A stretch of DNA of 64,000 nt. Origin: Neonectria sp. B-13 (taxonomy: Eukaryota > Ascomycota > Sordariomycetes > Hypocreales > Nectriaceae). Shown one piece after another: positions 33,056-44,200 of this stretch. Below the pieces are notes generated by a model, which was given only the letters and a program-made list of their open reading frames with translations, made no database searches and was not told the DNA's origin. Each line of letters begins with the position of its first letter. Within the stretch, counting starts at the first letter, position 1. A program made the translations under genes and the position numbers. The stretch is taken from positions 372,001-436,000 of the forward strand of contig NOKP01000003.1 in assembly GCA_002682825.1 (NCBI GenBank), in the 5' to 3' direction.

Positions 33056-34723
33056 ATGAAGGGTTCCCGATATTTTACCATAGTGGCTCTCCTGCTGTCG
33101 CCGGTAGACGCAGTGAAGCTTCTTGTCGACTTGGGGTATAGCAAGTACAAAGGAAAAGAACTCGACAAAGGAGTCACGCAATGGCTTGCTGTCCGATATG
33201 CTGCTGCTCCACTTGGGGATTTGAGGTTCAGCCCTCCTCAGGATCCCGTTCACCAAGACACCGTTCAGGATGCAAGTGATGTAAGTGGCTTTATATCAAT
33301 GTCAATGAAATCAGTCCATCGTTACTTACACGGATGACAGTGGGGCAAGATATGTATCGCAACAGGAAGTCGCGCGAGTGATATCGGCAAGACGCAATCC
33401 GAGGACTGCCTCTTTGTCAATGTCTTTGCCCCGAGTGACGCCTCTAGGGACTCAAAACTACCCGTTTTTGTTTTCATCCAGGGCGGCGGCTTCAACTCCA
33501 ACTCCAACGGGTATGTAGACGGGACTGGTCTCATCAACGCTGGAGATATGGACATGGTGGTGGTCACTATGAACTACCGCGTGGGTCCGTATGGCTTCCT
33601 CGAGGATGGCGACCAGGTGACACCAAATATCGGCCTCCACGACCAGCGAAAGGCTCTTCAGTGGGTTCAGAAATACATCTCCAAGTTTGGAGGTGATCCA
33701 GGCCATGTTACGATGGGAGGTGCCTCCGCGGGGGCTGCCAGCGTCGCTCATCATCTCAGTGCTTACGGCGGGAAAGACGAGGGTCTTTTTCATGCGGTGG
33801 CAGCTGAGTCAGTGTCCTTCGCGAACATTTTGACAGTGAAGGAATCTGTCTACTGGTATGAGAACTTGGCCATCCGTTTGGGCTGCACGGGCAAGAATGC
33901 TCTGGCTTGTCTGCGATCCAAGTCGGTACTGGAGATCCAGAAAGCCAACTACAACATTCCTCACCCCAGGGCTCCGGCAGCACCTCTTTATATGTGGACT
34001 CCGGTAGTGGATGGCGATCTTATCCCAGATCTCACATACAAGCTCTTTGAGGAGGGCAAGTTCATCAAGGTGCCCGCCATTATAGGTGACGATACCAATG
34101 GTGGCACCTCATTTGCTCCTAAGGACACATCAACTCTGGCTGAGAGTGACGTTTTCCTCAAGACTCAGTTCGGCTTCTTGACTTTGGACCAGCTGGGTAC
34201 AATCAACGACCTCTATCCCAACCAGAATGATACCTGTCCCAACTTGGGCTGCTACTGGCGGCAGGTAAGCGATGCTTATGGCCAGATGCGATATATGTGC
34301 CCTGGCATCTACATCTCGAATGCCTTAACCCTATACAGCGTCCCAGACTCGTGGAACTACCTCTATGACGTCGAGGATCAAGAGCAAATGGCACAGGGGC
34401 TAGGAGTCCCTCACACCGTTGAAGTCAATTCCATATTTGGGCCTGAGTATTCAGGAGGCGACCCGCCTGCCAGTTATGTCGAAGGCGAGGTGAATGGACC
34501 GGTGACACCAGTGATCCAGGGGTACTGGTCGAGTTTTATCCGTTCATACAACCCCAACAAGTACCGCCGTTCGGGATCAGCCAAGTGGGAAACTTGGACG
34601 GAGAAGCGCAAGCAGCGCATCGTGTTCCAGACGGGTGGCAAGACGAAGATGAATAGGATCAGTAGAGACTTGCAAAAGAAGTGTGACTACTTCGCTTCTA
34701 TTGGCCCTAGTATTAGGCAATGA
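33056..34723 (+). CDS. Secreted type-B carboxylesterase/lipase
   Basis: 535 residues in two exons (33056-33280, 33341-34723). The N-terminus MKGSRYFTIVALLLSPVDA is a plausible signal peptide, so the enzyme is probably secreted. Alpha/beta-hydrolase landmarks of the carboxylesterase B family: RYAAAPLGDLRF, SEDCLFVNVFAP, the oxyanion-hole loop FIQGGGF (Gln where many members have His), NYRVGPYGFL, LHDQRKALQWVQKYI, the nucleophile elbow GGASAGAAS, and GVPHTVEV with the catalytic His. The acidic residue probably lies near GDDTNGGTSF. It hydrolyses ester bonds of an unknown substrate. It stands alone in a gene-poor region, as lineage-specific secreted enzymes often do. Confidence 0.92.
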
Positions 34724-35021
34724 ATGAGTGTTCGAATTTAGGGCGGCGATTATTCATGAGACTGCAAGTTGATGATGGCAACATTAGCATAGTTATAGCC
34801 TTGTTTATATATATACTCTACAGTGAGATTCAAAGCTCGGTTAAAACATCACCCACACTTATTTAGCAGCAATATACAGTGCAAAATATATCTATAGGCC
34901 AACTATGCGCCTACTCCCTGTCTGCTGGTCTGCCCATCCTGTTCTTCGTGGTCAGTGTCGTTGCATTACTTACCGATAGGTGGAGTCACACGATGTAGAG
35001 AACTGCAAGCTACTGTCTTTC

Positions 35022-35639
35022 TTAATCCAGATCTCGTTGCTTCAGAAGCCACATAAGCCTCTGTTTCTGCTCGAGAGTTGGTTTCAGCATCTCGTCGATT
35101 TCAGCATGAGTGAGAAGATGGCCTTCCCAAATAGAATGGCCGTGATCGCGGTCTGGAAAGAGATCAGGAAATTTCGCAGCGGTGAAGAGAAAGATACTGG
35201 CGTTGCAGGCCAAAAGGTTGTCAGCGGGGACTGGTGCGAAAACGACCTCCCCGAATACATTCTCCCGAAATTGATCCTCCCCGTCAAAGTCGATGCCGTA
35301 GATCCGACCTACCATGAGACTAATTGCGACCATCGGAACCTCCAACAGCGAAAAGTCGTCCACAGAGGAGACCCCAAGGAACCTCCTCGCTACTGAAAGC
35401 CAGTAACTGTCAGAATCTCCATGCCGCGCCAGTTCAGTTGAGCAAATCTCCATGAGGTTGTTCAGATGGATATTGATGCGTTCTTCATCGCACCTGTCTT
35501 CGTTGACGATGTTTAACCCTACCAGAGCTTGGTAGAAGTTGAAAGGAAGAGAAGGAAAATGAAATCCATCGATGGACTCCAAGTAACCGAAAACTGCGGC
35601 CTCGTTTGAGGACGAGGAGTAGTAGTTGTTCGCCGACAT
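35022..35639 (-). CDS. Hypothetical protein
   Basis: Intronless frame of 205 residues from the ATG at 35639 (MSANNYYSSSSNEAAVFG); the open frame extends 62 codons further upstream, but that part looks like leader sequence. No signal peptide, membrane segment or known motif. Composition is mildly acidic with a leucine-rich helical C-terminus (EMLKPTLEQKQRLMWLLKQR). I do not recognise the family. The long ordered frame and balanced composition favour a real gene. It is convergent with the carboxylesterase, about 300 bp away. Confidence 0.55.
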   Translation of the reverse strand: MSANNYYSSSSNEAAVFGYLESIDGFHFPSLPFNFYQALVGLNIVNEDRCDEERINIHLNNLMEICSTELARHGDSDSYWLSVARRFLGVSSVDDFSLLEVPMVAISLMVGRIYGIDFDGEDQFRENVFGEVVFAPVPADNLLACNASIFLFTAAKFPDLFPDRDHGHSIWEGHLLTHAEIDEMLKPTLEQKQRLMWLLKQRDLD

Positions 35640-36914
35640 TTTGACAGTGGGGTGTTTGAAAGTGAGGTATTTGGGAGTAAAAGTATAGCAGTGAGATATC
35701 TGAGTATTGTTAGTTGAATGTGGAAGTGTATGAGTTAGTGATGTGATTGCTTGGGATATGGAGAAATTCAAGTCAGTAGGGACCGGACGAAGCGCTGTAT
35801 TTATCCTGAGTCGGAAGTTATCCACTCTTGGTCAATGGCGTCTAGTACTATGGAACAGTGATACACCGAAACTAGTTATGCTCAGCCTTTCTTTGATACT
35901 GCGAACAACGTTTTAAAGAACGTCAATATTGTATGTAGCCCAATTAGCTTGTTCTATGGCATGGACCTCTTGAGATCCCAACAAGAACAGTACTCAGTTA
36001 GAACAGAAATTGCACTAGTGCATCAATGAGGACTCAATGGCGATTTCCCAAAACAAAGTTCGGGAACAAGTGTCAGTTCTGGATACTCATCGAGTGTTCC
36101 ATACTCTTTCACAGTGAACACCGATTACAACGGAAGCTACCTCGCTTGAACAGGTTCTGACCGATTAACCATGCTCATTTTCTTACTTCATTTTGAATAG
36201 GCTAGTAATTAGGGTTAGATGTACAGCATATAGTTGGCTGGTTCATGATTAAGTATGTTGCCGTTGAAGGCAGAGCTCTCGCGGATGTATTGCCCTGGTG
36301 CCGACAGTGATTGTATGGTAAGTACACATTGACAGCGGGATTAATTCGTATCACGGGAGTGAGACAGCGGCCAATAACATGAGGTTGAAGACGAAAAGGG
36401 ACTGCGGCTCTCTAGGTTCTCTTTTGTATGCCTGTGAATTATTCTGCTCTGACCTATTGAAAAGAAGCCCCTTTTGTTCAAGTTTGATCCTAGCCTGTAT
36501 ACTTGTTGTCACCTTGAAAAAGAGTCTGGTTGGTTATCCAAAGGCGACATATCATCAACAGTGACTGGACAGCTACTTCTCCTCGCTAGTTCCTCCTGTG
36601 CCTTAAGGCGATGCATGATGACCACCAGAGAGATTATGAAATATTCACGATTGGTAGGAGCCGGCAGTATCACTGTGACTATAACCGGGAGCGCTATTTC
36701 CTGGATACCTGTGGCTGCTGTAGCGGACTGGGTTACGAGGCCAGGGGTCCGCCTGGTAGTGACTCTCGTGCATATCCCGGGCGGAATCACCCGACGCCAG
36801 TGCGCGCCGTTCGGAATCCCAGCGCGCTGAGTCCGCCTTCAGATCTTCGATCATATTCTAAGCATACGTTCAGTATATTCTATTCAAGCAGGGTTAATAG
36901 TAGGCTCACTGTAG
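35640..36914. other. Intergenic region with no recognisable gene
   Basis: 1.27 kb, AT-rich to 36,400, then GC-richer. Plus-strand frames at 36379-36940 show no motif. I see no transposon or RNA signature. Confidence 0.4.
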
Positions 36915-36972
36915 TCAGATGTCTTTTGGCCGTAATGTAGTATCCTTGTATAGTCTGGCCTGTCTGCGGGTC

Positions 36973-38700
36973 CTATTGATGGGGAGGAGAGCGAAAGTCA
37001 ACCTCATAGTTCTAAGATAATCGTGACCTTCAAGCGCGATTACAAACGGAGCGCTCCGCCAATCACTAGTCACTATTGGATCGATCGTCTCGAGTAAACA
37101 TACCTCATAATGGGTAGGCCGTACCAATGCCTCAATTCCCAAGTATCGGCAGATATCGGCTGTAATGACCTCACGATCGATACCTTCACGGGGCACGAAG
37201 TACCCATTTTGCCGGGTGCGGTTCCGGGTGTGGTTGCCGTCCTCCTCTGAGGCGTGATTCCTCCCTGTTTCGCCCTGGCCGGATCCAGTATTCATCGAAT
37301 CGGCGTCAGAGCTTTCGTCGTTGTCAGGACCGGATTCGTTGTCAGATTCCAAGTCTGGGAGGGAAAAGAGAGCCAGCTGTTCCTGATGTCGGCCCACATG
37401 TTTCTGATATTGTTGAACCGAGTTCAAATAAACACCACAAAGCGGACAAGGGAGCCCTTCCCGGATAGTCAGGGGCCGCTCGCTGAGTTTTATCCGGGCA
37501 TCTATTTCCGCTGGCGAGCCTGCCCCTGCGTGACTCTGGGACACATGGCTTGTGCATTTGGATATGGAAGGAAACGTCAGATCACAAGTAAACGGACAAT
37601 TGTATACCTTCCAGTGGTTTTGTTTCACGTGTTCCATCCACTGATGCCGTCGGTAAAACTCTCTTTCGGGGGTCATGCAATCTTCGGCCAGGCAGATATA
37701 TGGCCGGAGATCCCCATAAACATGCTTTCTTTGAATACGGAGTTAGTACAGACAAGCCAACAGCAGACACGTTAACTTACTTCCACAACGTTCTATCAGT
37801 AACAACAATTATCGTGTAACAGAAGGGACACTCAAAAGGACCTTTGGATGCTTCCTTCGGGAGTGGCGGGATGCGGTGTTGATCAACGTTTACCGTAGAT
37901 GTGGTGTACGACGTTTGGGAAAATCCAGTGTCCGAGCAATCGTCTTGAAGAGCAGCTACCTGGGAAACTTGGTTCGAGTCGAGCTTGTCCTTCAGATGTT
38001 CTGGTAGAGACGAGGCGATGGTCTCAGTATCCGCAAGGTGGTGCTGGTCAAGGCCATGGGATAGTTTCATGCGGTGAGCCATTCTGTATTTGAAGAACTG
38101 ACGCCTTTGGGTTATTGCCTTTCCTAGTCTCTCTGCAAGCCTCGAATCGATGGAATTAAACTTGGAGTAAACATGCTGAATGTCAAATGGCTCAAAATGG
38201 GATGTTTCCGTGAGCTTTGATTCGACAAAGCGATCATGAGGGGCGGGATTTCGGATGGCCACACTCAAGCGAAGAAGGCAGTTGACCACGTCTGCGACGT
38301 CGACCGAGATCTGGCCAAGCTCCGTATCTGGAGAGTCATTTACCTCGACTTCTCCACCCTGAGCAGGGTTCTCGTCACCACTGAGCTGGTCCCAAGAAAG
38401 CTCCTCTCCGGTGATAATGGCGACGGCGTCCTCGAGGAGCCCAGTAAGATCTTGAAGAAGCCTGATAGCCTGGTTTCGAATGTGCGAAGAATCCCGCAAA
38501 CGATAATCAAGTGAGCTCATTCCCCTCCTATGCGCCCCAATGTTGCCGGACCATACTTTGAACCTAGTCTGTTCGTCTCGCATGTCTCGGAAGAAGGACA
38601 GCTCCGGCGGATTGATCTGAGAGCTTTCTGAAGCGTCGACCGCGCTGGCGAAGAGGCCAAGACAACGTATGACGTGGTTGGAAATGAGTTCCGCCATCAT
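36973..38700 (-). CDS. acuF-like C2H2 zinc-finger protein (NLR-neighbourhood type)
   Basis: Exon 1 is 38700-37781; a 52-bp intron (37729-37780) leads to exon 2 and joins RTLW to KKHVYGDLRPYICLAEDC. The N-terminal half is helical and matches the fungal family beginning RCLGLFASAVD with DSSHIRNQAIRLLQDL. The second half carries C2H2-type fingers: ECPFC, YNCPFTCDLTF...H...H, and LPCPLCGVYLNS...QKHVGRHQEQLALF. The tail FVPREGIDREVITADICRYL recurs in fungal proteins of this class. After VRPTHYE a further intron (37012-37103) is possible, giving a 527-residue protein ending SPPHQ at 36973; without splicing the frame runs to 36915 (577 residues). Function unknown; these proteins are often encoded beside NACHT and DUF7580 genes. 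It is divergent from the DUF7580 gene. Confidence 0.8.
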
Positions 38701-39068
38701 GCAATGCCCACTTAGTCACGTATTGACGAAGAGCCGAATCGTTAAGGAATATCTCGACCAGGACTGGACGAGGAGTCCAGGACGAGGACGCGAGGAAGGC
38801 GATGGACTTGGATGATACTCCACAAGGTGAGGAGAGCAGGTAACACAAATGAGCCAATTGTCACATCTGCTCTGCTTCTGCCCCGCAAAGGACGATCGAA
38901 TCATAGAGCTTCTGCTGACGCGTTGAGACGAATGTACGAATTTCCCCGCTCGAGCTGAAGGCCGACGCCGCCCAACCTTGCCAGCCTCACTCTCAACCGC
39001 GGAGACGAACTTCGCCCCTTCATGCCAAACCGCGAACTCTCCTTAACATTCTCGCACCAGCCTGAACC
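38701..39068. promoter_or_regulatory. Divergent promoter of acuF-like and DUF7580 genes
   Basis: 368 bp separates two divergent ATGs, short enough to serve as one bidirectional promoter. No clear TATA box or repeated motif seen. Confidence 0.4.
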
Positions 39069-40802
39069 ATGTCTGGTCTCGAAGTCGCAGGCATTGTTCT
39101 CGGGTCTATACCACTCGTGATCGCTGCACTCGAGCACTACGGTGAAGGCTTGTCAACCCTCCAGAGATGGCGCAAGTACCAACGTGAGCTGCAGAGCCTC
39201 ATCCGGAATCTTGAAACTGAACGGGTCAAACTCCAAAATGTGTGCGAGAAGTTACTTATCGGTATTGTCCCAGCTTCGCGGATCGAGTCTATGATCAACA
39301 ACCCATCAGGAGCTCTTTGGAAGGAGGAAGAGACTAAGAGGAAGATCCGGGTTCGACTATGGAAAGGCTTCGACGTTTTTGAAGCGACTATTGGTGACGT
39401 GAAGATGGCGCTAGATGAGATGGGCAAGCGGATAGAGTCCCAGCGCGGTGGGATGGTCTCGGAACTCAAGCGGGCGGTATTTACGCTGAACCGTTCACAA
39501 TATGCGGATCTCTTATCGACAATCAAAGAAAGCATTTCCAACCTAGAGAACTTGACAGATCGGAACATGGAGCTCGAGCCGGCAAGGAGGGTACGCTCTC
39601 AAGGAAAGTTCTTCATCTTGCTTCGGGCTATGTCCAAAAGCTTGTATCGGGCTCTGAGGTCTAGTCTAGACTGTTCATGCGGACATGATGTTGGTCTAAG
39701 ACTAGAGAGCCGATCAGCAGATTTTGTTCCCACGGATGACGAAGACAAAATCATGAGCGCCACATCCTTCAAGCTCGCCTTTTCCTATAAGTCCAGCACT
39801 GGGGATCCTGAGTTAGCAACCGAGCACCCGCGAATCTGGGAAGAGATCAGGGTCAAGCCTACCACGATGGCTCCAACGCAAACATTTTCGGCCGGGCTCT
39901 CAGTCTCTCCCACGCCTACGAACAGACCGAAAGGCAGAAAGAGCGTCAGGTTTGCTGACTCGTCAAGAATGTCCTCGTCTACAACCACAATTGTCCACAC
40001 AGAGATCAGCTCCGCAATCAATCAGCATATGTCCACGCTCTGTGTAACTAGGGACATAGGGCTACCTAGCGCTATAATGACATTAAGTCTCTGCGAGAGG
40101 ATTAGGATGGACCGAACACAGAAACCGTTGGACTCATACGGAACGATTATCGACCATGTCTCTCCCGCATCAAAGGAGTATACTCTATCTCCCATCCGGA
40201 TTTCAGAGTGTGAAGCTACGCGCTGTTGGTCAGCCATTTCCTTGAGGGAAATTCTCGAAAACAAGGACAACTCCCTACATCTGCCTTATCGAGACCGCCT
40301 ACAACTCGCTGTAGCCATCTCTTCAAGTATCCTACAGCTCCATGATAGCCCCTGGCTTTCACATACCCTCAGCAGCCGTGATATTTTCTTTCTCAAGAAG
40401 CAAGATCACTCCGTCTACTCCCAGCCGTTTATTATGAGACAGCTGCCGAACAAGGATTCGGCCCCTGGCCAAGGCAAAACAAGTTCACCACTATCGTGCA
40501 ACCCAGCACTATTGCGTTTGGGGGTGCTCTTAATTGAGCTCATTCTAGGAAGGACCTTCGACTCACTCCGGACTCCACAGGAGGAATCACTCGTCGTTTC
40601 TAACCTCCTAGTGGATTACATCACCGCGCAACGACTCTTGAACCAGGTCCGGATGGCCAGTTCGAACTATGGAACTGCTGTCGCACGTTGCCTAGGAGGC
40701 GACCTACATAACGATAATGGTTGTTTGGATAGTGAAGACTCTTGTCAGGACGTGTACTCGGGGGTCGTGGCTTTGCTAGAAAAGGACTTGGAAAATTCAT
40801 GA
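39069..40802 (+). CDS. DUF7580-family protein
   Basis: Intronless, 577 residues. The N-terminus MSGLEVAGIVLGSIPLVIAA, followed by GLSTLQRWRKYQREL and a long alpha-helical region to about residue 170, is the hallmark of the fungal DUF7580 family, whose N-terminal bundle resembles HeLo/prion-inhibition-type helical domains. The middle is low-complexity Ser/Thr-rich (about residues 240-320). The C-terminal third (LQLAVAISSSILQLHDSPWL, DIFFL, PALLRLGVLLIELILGR) has a protein-kinase-like remnant pattern without visible catalytic motifs. Biochemical role unknown. Relatives are linked to fungal non-self recognition loci. It is head to head with the C2H2 gene and upstream of a NACHT gene on the same strand. 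Confidence 0.85.
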   Translation: MSGLEVAGIVLGSIPLVIAALEHYGEGLSTLQRWRKYQRELQSLIRNLETERVKLQNVCEKLLIGIVPASRIESMINNPSGALWKEEETKRKIRVRLWKGFDVFEATIGDVKMALDEMGKRIESQRGGMVSELKRAVFTLNRSQYADLLSTIKESISNLENLTDRNMELEPARRVRSQGKFFILLRAMSKSLYRALRSSLDCSCGHDVGLRLESRSADFVPTDDEDKIMSATSFKLAFSYKSSTGDPELATEHPRIWEEIRVKPTTMAPTQTFSAGLSVSPTPTNRPKGRKSVRFADSSRMSSSTTTIVHTEISSAINQHMSTLCVTRDIGLPSAIMTLSLCERIRMDRTQKPLDSYGTIIDHVSPASKEYTLSPIRISECEATRCWSAISLREILENKDNSLHLPYRDRLQLAVAISSSILQLHDSPWLSHTLSSRDIFFLKKQDHSVYSQPFIMRQLPNKDSAPGQGKTSSPLSCNPALLRLGVLLIELILGRTFDSLRTPQEESLVVSNLLVDYITAQRLLNQVRMASSNYGTAVARCLGGDLHNDNGCLDSEDSCQDVYSGVVALLEKDLENS

Positions 40803-41212
40803 ATGGTTTGCCGACGAGGCTCAGCGGTCCTAACTTAGGAGCTTCGCAGCCTTTTATTGTAACATGATTCAATTTGGGTTTCAAACGGGTATGTTGTCAC
40901 AAGAATCGCACGAACGGGATAGCTCGAGTTGAGATTCGTTAAGACGCCAGCCTGTCGCAGTCTGCCACTCAAGGCAGACCCCAGCCGAAGGTGTGGAAAG
41001 AAATTGAGGCCAACTTATGCAAAGCTGCAGGTTGGCTGACCGAGGCAGACTGGCAGGTCGCTAAGCCTCACTGGAACGTGACCAGGCTGCAGAGTACAGA
41101 CCGGTTGCCTCTTCTTTCTCCTCACCCTTTTCTCCCCTTTGCATCACGAATCCCACCACAAACCCCATCAAGCGAAAGGCACCCGTTGACGCTATCGGTC
41201 ATACATGGCGAC
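40803..41212. other. Promoter interval of the NACHT gene
   Basis: 410 bp between the DUF7580 stop and the first in-frame ATG of the SesB-NACHT gene. The reading frame stays open upstream to about 40991 without an ATG. Confidence 0.4.
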
Positions 41213-44200
41213 ATGGAGCGCGATACCGGCCAGGCATCAGTACCCCACGGCTCCAGGACGGTTGAAACAACAGGATTGACAGTCCTATACGAGCCGAAAG
41301 ACGCCATCCTAGAGTCAGTAACCGCGAGTTTCTCTCCCTTTGTTTCGTCACTGACATCTTGCGTACCATGCAGCATTGTTTTTGTCCATGGATTCAACGG
41401 TCACCCCGAACGAACATGGACCTACAAAGGAGACGACACCAACCCTCCACGCACCAACACCGACCCCACCGAAGACCCGTCCGATCGACCATCAAAATAT
41501 CGAAAGCTCAATTTCCCCAATGGCCGACATCAAAAGAAGCTTCCGAGGCCCGAAGTCTGCTGGCCTCGGGACCTTCTACCCCAGACTGTCTCCAACGCGC
41601 GGATCATGACATTTGGATATGACACGAAGGTGCACCACGTGCTCAAAGCTCTCCACAGCCAAAACACCGTGTACGACCATGCCTTGGAGCTGCTCAACTG
41701 TTTGAGCGACGTCCGGACGTCTGAGCCAGATTTGAAGAGACCAGTACTGTTCATCGCGCACAGTCTCGGAGGCATTGTTGTCAAGGAAGCGCTTCGCCAA
41801 TCCAAGTGTTTTGCGAACAACCGCGTCAATGGAAAGCTACTCGCAACATACGAATCCACAGCCGGTGTCTTCTTCTTAGGCACACCGCATGGCGGATCGG
41901 ACCCGCGCGGATTCCTCGCCAACGTCGCTGAGAGAGCTGCCCGCGCGGCCGGTTTCACTGTCAATCAGAAGATTTGCGAGACACTACTGCCTAGTTCGGA
42001 GCGCCTGAGAGAACTCCGAGATGAATTCCCTGTGATGATAGAAGAACGAAACTGGACCATTGTGTCATTTCGGGAGACTGTTGGAATGAAAATCTTTGAT
42101 GGAAAAAAGGTGCAGCCAACTTTGACCGCCTGGTTTGGTCCTACTTGCTCACACGGTTTCATAGGTTGTCGACGAGAACTCCGCTTGCCTTGGGTACCGT
42201 AGCCTCGAGATTGTCCGGGATATTGAAGGCGATCATCGAGCCATCTGCCGATTTCGAAGCCTCGAAGACAGCCAGTACCGCAAACTCGCATCAGAGCTTA
42301 CTTGCTTTGTAATACGCCTCCCAAAGCAAAATGCCAAGTCCATCGGGATAGTTCCAGATGGAGATTCTGTGACTGGTCAAAGCGTGGCGATTGTTCCTCA
42401 AACCGAGAAAGCTCTCTCTGCTGAACAGCGCGAAGAACTCTTTGCCCTACTATTCTTTGACCAGATTGATGCCCGATTCATGTCCCTCAGGAAGGCCCAA
42501 GCAAAGACGTGCGGATGGCTCCTCAGTACACCCCAATACCGAGATTGGATCAACGCAGAACATTCTTCCCAAGCCAACCATAGTGGATTCGTTTGGATCA
42601 AAGGCAAGCCGGGCTCCGGGAAGTCGGTGATGATGAAGTTCCTCTTTTCGGAGGCCAAACGAACTATCGGGTCTACAAAGACGACTCTGATATCTTTCTT
42701 CTTCAACGCTCGAGGCTCCGAACTCGAAAAATCCACACTAGGACTATATCGCTCGCTACTTCTTCAGCTTCTCGAGGCGGTTCCGGAGACAAAGTCGGTT
42801 GTTGATCACTGGGGGTCACTTACACTCCAAGCAGTCAAACGGTCAGGCTGGCATCGCGAGATACTGAAGGAGACTTTTGCGCTTGCCCTCAACCGCCTCC
42901 AAGACCGTCGCCTTTGCTGCTACATCGACGCCCTAGACGAATGCCCCGAGGACGACGTTCGAGACATGGTATCTTTCTTTGAGGATCTTGGCAGCAGGGA
43001 GAGCTCGAGCCAGTTTCGAATTTGCCTTTCAAGCCGGCATTATCCAGAGATAGGGATCAAGAATGCGCTTCAGATGGTGCTGGAGAATGAACAGGATCAT
43101 AAAGAGGACATCAGACATTACATCAATTCCCAGCTCAAGATCGGAAAGTCGCCGCAAGTGGATGAGATCAAAGCTGAGATCCTTCAAAAGTCATGTGGAA
43201 TCTTTCTCTGGGTCTTCCTGGTCATTCCAATACTCAACAAAGAGCACGATAGAGGGCGAATCAAGGCTTTGAAACGAAGACTCAATGAGATTCCCATCGG
43301 CCTTCATGATTTGTTCATCGACATCTTGACAAGAGATTGCAAGAACATGAACGAGTTGTATCTGTGTATTCAACTAGTCCTGTTTGCGAAAGTACCTTTA
43401 AGACCCGAGGAGTTGCGAGCTGCCGCAATGACGCTGGTCGAAGGGGAACTTGATGAGCCCGACTCTGTGACCTCTGACGACTTGAGAAAGTTCATCCTGG
43501 ATGCATCGAAGGGGCTAGCTGAAATCACCACGTCTAAGAAACCGACGGTTCAGTTCATTCATGAATCAGTTCGAGACTTTTTGCTGAAAGAAGGCGGAAT
43601 GAACGACCTCCCAATGGTTGGCGATAACTTCGAAGGCCAAAGTCACGACAGCCTGGCCACAGCCTGCTTGTTGCAAGTTAAGAGGTGTTACCGAAAGTCT
43701 GAGACGCATGGTTCGATGGCAAAGAGTGATACCGATCTCAAAGGAGAGCTTTCAGTCAAATTTCCCTTTTTAGGATACGCGATGCAGCACATTTTCTATC
43801 ATGCCAACATCGCAGAACGCTATGGGGTTTCCCAATGTGAACTTCTCAGTCAGTTTCCCCTGAAGGAATGGAAAGAACTGCACCGTCACCTCGAACGTCA
43901 CCGAGTCCGCCAGTATGATGACGATACCGATCTGCTTTATATTCTAGCAGAATATGGAGCGGAATCTTTGATCAAGATTCACCCTCAGAGAAGTCAGCAC
44001 TTTCAGATGAGAGGCGGTCGGTACATGCTCCCTCTCATTGCCGCAGTCTTTGCTGGCCATAACGCAGCTGCAAAAGCTCTGGTGGGATTTGATTCATCAG
44101 AGGCCTCTGCCCATGGTCAAGAACAAACTTTTGAAATTGACGCGATAAGGAAGCGGGACCACAAGAAATCTCGAGATGTCATTTCGTATCTTGTGCAATA

